From: Gammaproteobacteria bacterium
GTDB taxonomy: Bacteria > Pseudomonadota > Gammaproteobacteria > JACKNK01
Length of the DNA: 64,000 nucleotides
Assembly (NCBI GenBank): GCA_024234955.1
Contig: JACKNK010000003.1
Coordinates: 423,119-487,118 of the forward strand
Reading direction: 5' to 3'
Under the pieces are notes generated by a model. That model was not told the DNA's origin, searched no databases, and was given only the letters and a program-made list of their open reading frames with translations. Within the stretch, counting starts at the first letter, position 1. Every line of letters starts with the position of its first letter. Positions 58,865-64,000 of the stretch are shown piece after piece. The position numbers and the translations under genes are program-made.

Positions 58865-59410
58865 ATGAGCAAGCAGCGAAACCCACCCCTTGACCCGGAT
58901 GAATCGGCGGCCTTTCGCGAAGCAGTCGGCGAGGTGATACCGATCGCGCACGACCGCGTGTCGTCGCGTCCGGCACCGCCGCCGGCCATTGCCCGGCAAC
59001 GCCAGCTCGATGAAGCCCGGGTGATGCAGGACGCGCTCAGCGACGACTTCCATCCGATCGAACTGGAAACGGGTGAAGAACTGATCTTCGCCCGTTCCGG
59101 CCTGCAACACTCGGTGCTACGCAAGCTACGGCGCGGTCAGTTCTGCGTCGGCGCGGAACTCGACCTGCACGGCATGACCGCCCCGATTGCCCGCCAGCAT
59201 GTCGCGCACTTCCTCAACGATGCCCGCCACGCCGGCATCCGTTGCGTCCGCATCATTCACGGCAAGGGTCGAGGGTCAAGCAACAAGGGGCCCGTGCTCA
59301 AGGTGAAGCTGAACACCTGGCTGCGCCAACGTCACGATGTGCTCGCCTATTGTTCCGCACGTCCCCAGGACGGTGGCACCGGGGCCGCTTACGTACTGCT
59401 CAAGCGCTGA
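58865..59410 (+). CDS. Smr-domain protein (SmrA/SmrB type)
   Basis: 181 residues, in the length range of E. coli SmrA/SmrB. N-terminal half polar (DPDESAAFREAVGEVIPIAH). LRKLRRGQFCVGAELDLHGM starts the Smr domain; DLHGMT is its first motif, followed by IRCVRIIHGKGRGSSNKGPV (HGKG motif) and the YVLLKR end. Smr domains are nucleases; SmrB cuts mRNA at collided ribosomes. SmrA and SmrB cannot be separated by eye. Divergent from surE; convergent with djlA, ends abutting (59410/59411). Confidence 0.92.
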   Translation: MSKQRNPPLDPDESAAFREAVGEVIPIAHDRVSSRPAPPPAIARQRQLDEARVMQDALSDDFHPIELETGEELIFARSGLQHSVLRKLRRGQFCVGAELDLHGMTAPIARQHVAHFLNDARHAGIRCVRIIHGKGRGSSNKGPVLKVKLNTWLRQRHDVLAYCSARPQDGGTGAAYVLLKR

Positions 59411-60205
59411 TCACAAACCGCGTGCGTCGCGCACCGCTTCGTAGGCCTGACGGATCTCGTGGGTCTTCTCGGTGGCGACCTTCATCATCTCCTCCGGCAA
59501 TCCCTTGGCGACCAGCTTGTCCGGGTGATGCTGGCTCATCAGACGGCGATAGGCCTTTTTCACCTCGGCATCGCTGGCAGTCTTGTCCACACCTAACACG
59601 GCGTAGGACTGATCCAGACTCGGCTTGGCCGGTTGCACGGAACGCTGGCGTTGATGATGCGCCTGGACGGACGCCTGTAACTGCGCGAGCTCGATTTGCG
59701 AAAAGCCCAGCCAAGCGCCGATGTCACGGATCGCACGCTGTTCGTTGGCGTGCATCTCGCCGTCTGCGTAGGCCGCAAACAACTGAATTTCCAGAAACAT
59801 CTGCATCAGGTTGCGGCGACGATGGCATTCCTGGCGGAATTGCTGCACCGCATCGCGCAACGGAAACCCCTCCGCCTTGCCTTCCTGGAACAGGGCGATC
59901 GCGGCCTTGCGCTGTGCGGCACTCAGACGCATCTCGTTCATCACGCCTTCGGCGGCAGCAATCTCGTCCGGAGTGACCCGACCATCCGCCTTGGCGATGT
60001 AGCCCATCACCGAGAAAGTCGCGGTGAAGAACGCCGTCTGCACCCGTTCCTGATCGCCCGGATTCAGGCCTTCCAGTTCCGCCTCATCGACGCCCTTCAA
60101 GCCTTGGTCGAACTGATGTCCCATGGCAGCGCCGAGCACCGCGCCCAACGGCCCGCCGAGCATGAATCCGAATGCGCCGCCAACGATCTTTCCCCACCAA
60201 CTCAT
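59411..60205 (-). CDS. djlA: DnaJ-like co-chaperone DjlA
   Basis: 264 residues (E. coli 271). N-terminal glycine-rich membrane segment (GKIVGGAFGFMLGGPLGAVL) lacking a cleavable signal; central TerB-like helical domain (FFTATFSVMGYIAKADGRVT, QLFAAYADGEMHANE); C-terminal J domain from about residue 198 (YAVLGVDKTASDAEVKKAYR, with HPDKL). The HPD tripeptide means it should stimulate DnaK. ATG at 60203-60205 by homology to the family start MSWWGKI. Confidence 0.95.
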   Translation of the reverse strand: MSWWGKIVGGAFGFMLGGPLGAVLGAAMGHQFDQGLKGVDEAELEGLNPGDQERVQTAFFTATFSVMGYIAKADGRVTPDEIAAAEGVMNEMRLSAAQRKAAIALFQEGKAEGFPLRDAVQQFRQECHRRRNLMQMFLEIQLFAAYADGEMHANEQRAIRDIGAWLGFSQIELAQLQASVQAHHQRQRSVQPAKPSLDQSYAVLGVDKTASDAEVKKAYRRLMSQHHPDKLVAKGLPEEMMKVATEKTHEIRQAYEAVRDARGL

Positions 60206-60277
60206 GACGTTATTCCCCTCTTGAACATGGGCCGCGTTCTACCACCCGTGGCGACAAATTGCGCGCTTACGTGGTTC

Positions 60278-60368
60278 GTAGGGTGTGGCGAGCGCAGCGA
60301 ACCGCACCAGACGGCGTCGAATCCGGCCATGCTGCATGGTGCAGTTCGCTGCACTCACCACACCCTAC
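60278..60368. repeat. palindromic intergenic repeat element
   Basis: 32-base arms (60278-60309 and 60337-60368) that begin GTAGGGTGTGG and are inverted complements with 29 of 32 positions matching, around a 27-base centre. It ends 31 bases before the dnaE2 start. Elements beginning GTAGGGTG..., with GCGAACCGCACC-like ends, are common interspersed repeats in gammaproteobacteria. Confidence 0.85.
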
Positions 60369-60399
60369 ATACTGGCTATCGAAACAGTATTATCAGGCT

Positions 60400-63300
60400 A
60401 TGTCCGCATACGTCGAACTGCATTGCCTGTCGAACCTCAGCTTCCTGCGCGGTGCCTCGCACCCGGAGGAACTGGTCGTTCGCGCCGTGGAGCTCGGTTA
60501 TGCCGGGCTCGCGATCACCGACGAATGTTCGGTCAGCGGTGTGGTGCGGGCACACGAGGAGGCGCGTGAACATGGCCTCAAGCTGATCGTCGGCGCGGAG
60601 CTGCGGGTCGACGCGCAGCTGAAGATCGTCGTGCTGGCGCGCGACCGGCTCGGTTACGGACATCTGTCCGAGCTCATCAGCCACGCCCGCCGCGCCGCCG
60701 ACAAGGGCGAGTACGCACTCGACCGTGACGACCTGATCGGCCTGCGTCACTGCCTGCTGCTGTGGCTGCCGGAGACCGAACCCGATGTCGCCACCGGCGA
60801 ATGGCTGGCGGCGCGCTTCGCCGGACGCTGCTGGCTGGGCGTGGAACTGTTCGGTGGCGCGGACGACGGTGCCCGCCTGGAACGGCTCCAGGCCCTGGGC
60901 AAGACCCTGGCCCTGCCGCTGGTCGCCGCCGGCGACGTCCACATGCACGTCGCGGAACGCCAGGCCCTGCAGGACACCCTGACCGCGATCCGCCTGAACA
61001 CGCCGCTGGCCGACTGCGGCTACGCGCTGTTCCCGAACGCCGAGCGCCACCTGCGCCCGCTCGACAGGCTGCACCGCATCCACCCGCCGGAACTGCTCGC
61101 GGCGACGCTCGACATCGCCAAGCGCTGCCATTTCTCGCTCGACGAGCTGCGCTACGAATACCCGGAGGAGCTGATCCCGCCCGGCGAGACGCCCGCCTCT
61201 CACCTGCGCCGACTCGCGCTCGACGGACTCGCCTGGCGCTACCCCGACGGCATTCCAGGCCACGCCCGCGAACTGGTCGAGAAGGAACTCGCGCTGATCG
61301 CGGAACTAGAATTCGAACCCTACTTCCTGACCGTCCACGACCTGGTCCGCTTTGCACGATCACGCGACATCCTCTGCCAGGGACGCGGCTCGGCGGCGAA
61401 TTCGGCGGTCTGCTACGTGCTCGGCATCACCGAGGTCGATCCGGCACGCATGGCCATGCTGTTCGAGCGATTCCTGTCGAAGGAACGCCGCGAGCCGCCG
61501 GACATCGACGTCGATTTCGAACACCAGCGCCGCGAGGAAGTGATCCAGTATGTCTACGCGAAATACGGTCGCGAGCGTGCCGCGCTGGCGGCGGTGGTGA
61601 TCCGCTACAAACCGCGCAGCGCGATCCGCGACGTCGGCCGCGCGCTCGCTCTGGATGAAGATCAGATCGCCCGCCTGTCGGCATCGATGCAATGGTGGGA
61701 CGGACGACAGGTGCAGCCGGAACGACTGATCGAGACCGGCTTCGATCCCGCCAATCCACTGATCGAGCGCCTCGCCGCGCGCGTCAACGAAATCATCGGC
61801 ACGCCGCGTCATTTGTCCCAGCACGTCGGCGGTTTCGTGATCGCGCGTGACAAGCTGACCCGCCTGGTGCCGGTCGAGAACGCGCGCATGCCGGAGCGCA
61901 CCGTGATCCAGTGGGAGAAGGACGACCTGGAGGCACTCGGCCTGCTCAAGATAGACGTCCTCGCGCTCGGCATGTTGAGCGCCATCCGCCGCGCGCTCGA
62001 CCTGCTTGGCATGCAGATGAGCGACATCCCGCCCGAGGACCCGGCGGTCTACGACATGATCTCGCACGCCGACACCCTCGGCGTGTTCCAGATCGAATCG
62101 CGTGCGCAGATGGCGATGCTGCCGCGCCTGCGCCCGCGCCGGTTCTACGATCTGGTCATCGAGGTCGCGATCGTCCGCCCCGGCCCGATCCAGGGCGACA
62201 TGGTGCATCCCTATCTGCGTCGCCGGCAGGGCATCGAGCCGGTCCGCTACCCGTCGGATGCGGTGAAATCCGTGCTCGAACGCACCCTCGGCGTGCCGAT
62301 CTTTCAGGAACAGGTCATGCAACTGGCGATGGTCGCCGCCGGCTTCAGCGCCGGCGAGGCCGACCAGTTGCGCCGCGCGATGGCCGCCTGGAAACGGCGC
62401 GGCGGCCTGGAACCGTTCGAACGCAAGCTGATCGACGGCATGCGCGAGCGGGGCTATTCCGACGACTTCGCACAGGCGATCTTTCGGCAGATTCGCGGCT
62501 TCGGCGAATACGGTTTCCCCGAGTCGCACGCCGCCAGTTTCGCGCTGCTGGTCTACGTCTCCGCCTGGCTCAAGAAGCACCACCCGGCGGTGTTCGCCTG
62601 CGCGCTGCTCAACGCCCAACCGATGGGCTTCTACGCCCCCGCGCAACTGGTCGCCGATGCCCGTCGTCACGGCGTCGAAGTGCTTCCCGTCGATGTCTGC
62701 ACCAGTGACTGGGATTGCACGCTTGAGGCCGCAACAGCAACGGCATTAGACGCAAAGGCACAGAGACGCGGAGGACGCGGGGATAAGGAGGCTCACGGGA
62801 AGGCGCACGCCAACAAGATCAAACCTGCTCTACGGCTGGGGTTACGCCTGATTCGCGGATTGTCGGAAGACGGTGCGAAAGGATTGATCGCCACACGCCG
62901 CCACACGTCATTTTCCGATATTCAAGACCTGGCTCGGCGCACTGGCCTCCGCAACCAAGATCTCGACGCGCTCGCCGCTGCGGGCGCGCTCGCATCGCTG
63001 ACGGGTGACCGTCATCAGGCCCGTTGGGCCGTGACCGGCATCGACACGCCAACGCCCCTCGAAGCCGACCTCTCAAGCCCTTCGCGTCTCCGCGCCTCGG
63101 CGTCAAATGCAGCTACCGTTGATCTGCCCATGCCGACCCAGGCAGACGATCTGATCGCCGATTACGCGAGTGTCGGCCTGACCCTGGGACCGCATCCGCT
63201 GACGCTGTTGCGCCCGACCCTCACCGAGCTCGGCTTTCGCAGCGCTGCCGAGGTGCTGACCCGCGCCAACGGTCGTCCGGTGCATGCCTGCGGCATCGTC

Positions 63301-63555
63301 ATCAACCGACAACGACCGGGCTCGGCAGGCGGGGTGATCTTCACCACCCTCGAAGACGAGACCGGCATGCTCAATGTGGTGGTCTGGCAGAGGGTCATCG
63401 AAGCGCAACGCAAACCGCTGCTCAGCGCCCGCCTGCTGGGTGTCCACGGCACGCTTGAACGCGCCGATGGCGTCACCCATCTGATCGCCGGTCGGCTGGA
63501 AGACCTGACTCATCTGCTCGGCGGACTGATGACGCCATCGCGCGATTTCCAGTGA
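60400..63555 (+). CDS. dnaE2: error-prone DNA polymerase III alpha subunit
   Basis: 1051 residues from ATG 60400 (family about 1040). Translesion polymerase used in SOS mutagenesis with ImuA/ImuB, which are not in this window. Seen: PHP domain start YVELHCLSNLSFLRGASHPE, LAITDECSVSGVVRAHEEA; polymerase core FLTVHDLVRFARSRDILCQG, GRGSAANSAVCYVLGITEVD, PPDIDVDFEHQRREEVIQYV (catalytic Asp pair), GIPIFQEQ-like GVPIFQEQVMQLAM, FPESHAASFALLVYVSAWLK, then helix-hairpin-helix and OB-fold (ACGIVINRQRPGSAGGVIFT). Two linkers around the helix-hairpin-helix region contain inverted copies of a short repeat (62749-62774, 63079-63104) in frame. The open extension back to 60259 runs through the palindrome and is rejected. 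Confidence 0.94.
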   Translation: MSAYVELHCLSNLSFLRGASHPEELVVRAVELGYAGLAITDECSVSGVVRAHEEAREHGLKLIVGAELRVDAQLKIVVLARDRLGYGHLSELISHARRAADKGEYALDRDDLIGLRHCLLLWLPETEPDVATGEWLAARFAGRCWLGVELFGGADDGARLERLQALGKTLALPLVAAGDVHMHVAERQALQDTLTAIRLNTPLADCGYALFPNAERHLRPLDRLHRIHPPELLAATLDIAKRCHFSLDELRYEYPEELIPPGETPASHLRRLALDGLAWRYPDGIPGHARELVEKELALIAELEFEPYFLTVHDLVRFARSRDILCQGRGSAANSAVCYVLGITEVDPARMAMLFERFLSKERREPPDIDVDFEHQRREEVIQYVYAKYGRERAALAAVVIRYKPRSAIRDVGRALALDEDQIARLSASMQWWDGRQVQPERLIETGFDPANPLIERLAARVNEIIGTPRHLSQHVGGFVIARDKLTRLVPVENARMPERTVIQWEKDDLEALGLLKIDVLALGMLSAIRRALDLLGMQMSDIPPEDPAVYDMISHADTLGVFQIESRAQMAMLPRLRPRRFYDLVIEVAIVRPGPIQGDMVHPYLRRRQGIEPVRYPSDAVKSVLERTLGVPIFQEQVMQLAMVAAGFSAGEADQLRRAMAAWKRRGGLEPFERKLIDGMRERGYSDDFAQAIFRQIRGFGEYGFPESHAASFALLVYVSAWLKKHHPAVFACALLNAQPMGFYAPAQLVADARRHGVEVLPVDVCTSDWDCTLEAATATALDAKAQRRGGRGDKEAHGKAHANKIKPALRLGLRLIRGLSEDGAKGLIATRRHTSFSDIQDLARRTGLRNQDLDALAAAGALASLTGDRHQARWAVTGIDTPTPLEADLSSPSRLRASASNAATVDLPMPTQADDLIADYASVGLTLGPHPLTLLRPTLTELGFRSAAEVLTRANGRPVHACGIVINRQRPGSAGGVIFTTLEDETGMLNVVVWQRVIEAQRKPLLSARLLGVHGTLERADGVTHLIAGRLEDLTHLLGGLMTPSRDFQ
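62749..62774 (+). repeat. short repeat inserted in dnaE2, forward copy
   Basis: 26 bases beginning GACGCAAAGGC and containing GAGACGCG; encode residues D784 onward (DAKAQRRGG). The copy at 63079-63104 on the other strand matches 21 of 26 positions. The word resembles the common 'GACGCAAAGGCGCAGAG' intergenic repeats. Confidence 0.8.
63079..63104 (-). repeat. short repeat inserted in dnaE2, inverted copy
   Basis: Inverse copy of 62749-62774 (21 of 26 matches); read on the plus strand it encodes PSRLRASAS from residue 894. Together the two copies bracket the helix-hairpin-helix part of the polymerase. Confidence 0.8.
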
Positions 63556-63649
63556 CGGCGCATCGGCGAATGATCTGCGGCAAGTCGCATTTCCAGACAC
63601 GGGCGTAAAGTGGTTGCCATCTGGAACACAACCACACAGGAGCCTCTGC

Positions 63650-63889
63650 ATGCTCGGCGAAAAACACGATCTGCACCACGAATTCCCCGAACACCACGAC
63701 CGCATCCACGATCTCAAAGTCAGCAACACACACTTCGCACGCCTGTTCGACGAATACCACATCGTCAATCAGGAGGTCCGCGAGATCGAGTCCAAGGGCG
63801 GCGACACCTCCGACGACTACCTTGAAGACCGCAAACTCGCGCGCCTGAAGCTCAAGGATGCGCTTTACGCCATGATGGTCGCGAGCTGA
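63650..63889 (+). CDS. YdcH/DUF465-family small protein
   Basis: 79 residues, all helical: HHEFPEHHDRIHDLKVSNTH, FARLFDEYHIVNQEVREIES, LEDRKLARLKLKDALYAMMV. This is the DUF465 pattern (FPE....I..L...d..F..L...Y..l...I.riE ... L....L.LKD.L). Function unknown; members are short coiled-coil proteins. AGGAG lies 7 bases before the ATG, and the open extension to 63614 has no ribosome site. Confidence 0.9.
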   Translation: MLGEKHDLHHEFPEHHDRIHDLKVSNTHFARLFDEYHIVNQEVREIESKGGDTSDDYLEDRKLARLKLKDALYAMMVAS

Positions 63890-63902
63890 ATCCAACCGCC
63901 GT

Positions 63903-63951
63903 GTAGGAACGGCTTCAATCAAGGGAACTTCGCGGCTGAAGCCGCTCCTAC
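63903..63951. repeat. REP-type palindromic element
   Basis: GTAGGAACGGCTTCA (63903-63917) and its inverted partner TGAAGCCGCTCCTAC (63937-63951), 14 of 15 matching. GTAGGAGCGGCTTCAGCCGCGAA-like sequences are a widespread gammaproteobacterial REP type. Nothing else is recognised in 63955-64000. Confidence 0.85.
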
Positions 63952-64000
63952 ATCAGGCGACAGACCAGGCCATTTTCAGGTTCATCGCACTTTAGCGGGG

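Noticed and set aside
60259..60399. 47-residue N-terminal extension of DnaE2
   Set aside because: It is encoded by the palindromic repeat; the family starts at the later ATG.
61360..62670. 436-codon open frame antisense to dnaE2
   Set aside because: Fully inside the polymerase gene on the other strand; no family motif and no ribosome site worth noting.

Overview
The window looks like the chromosome of a high-GC gammaproteobacterium of the sulfur-oxidising, sulfur-globule-forming kind (Chromatiales-like). The evidence is three Gly/Asn/Tyr-rich secreted proteins that resemble sulfur globule envelope proteins, a TusE/DsrC-family protein, several thioredoxin-fold proteins, and classical gammaproteobacterial gene order (the dcw cluster; rsmI-lpoA-yraN-diaA-dolP; truD...surE-pcm-nlpD-rpoS). 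Species cannot be named from the sequence alone. Gene density is high and no tRNA, rRNA operon, IS element or CRISPR array was seen.

Layout. 1-14.5 kb: the division/cell wall (dcw) cluster on the minus strand, mraZ-rsmH-ftsL-ftsI-murE-murF-mraY-murD-ftsW-murG-murC-(small ORF)-murB-ddl, mostly joined by 4-base ATGA/GTGA overlaps and headed by a promoter with MraZ-type repeats. 14.7-17.1 kb: RNase P RNA, a sulfur globule protein gene, a Met-rich membrane protein and a TusE-like protein, each with a clear terminator. 17.2-23 kb: rsmI diverging from lpoA-yraN-diaA-dolP and a GlcD-like oxidase. 23-28 kb: an HPP membrane protein, an operon of an AGCS symporter, FKBP, nadC and a phytase-like protein, then ycgL. 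28-33.2 kb: two more sulfur globule genes, thioredoxin-fold proteins, a DUF302 protein, a trypsin-like protease and a hydrolase.

33.3-45.3 kb is the stretch I cannot match to any described system: thirteen co-directional minus-strand genes. Five genes share a core domain (an Ala/Gln helix, an LGFTPTFYQ-like motif, then a SKY...VPAP motif), and two more carry a looser version. Around them are two PASTA domains, an amidase-like protein, a protein with a His/Cys pair reminiscent of clan CD peptidases, a long coiled coil, an Arg/Glu-rich coiled coil, a TPR protein and a protein made of about five repeats that look like the L7/L12 C-terminal domain. None has a signal peptide or a phage structural signature. 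It reads as a multi-component assembly of unknown purpose.

45.5-51.4 kb: two tandem DUF697-like GTPases diverging from that cluster, a FadL-type outer membrane protein, an EamA transporter and a membrane-anchored unknown. 51.6-60.2 kb: a PfkB kinase, truD, another EamA transporter, rpoS, nlpD, a DedA-like protein, pcm, surE, an Smr protein and djlA. 60.3-64 kb: dnaE2, flanked and internally invaded by palindromic repeat elements, and a small YdcH-like protein.

Starts were chosen by ribosome binding site, overlap with the upstream gene and family length. Function calls come from recognised motifs read by eye; no database search was run.
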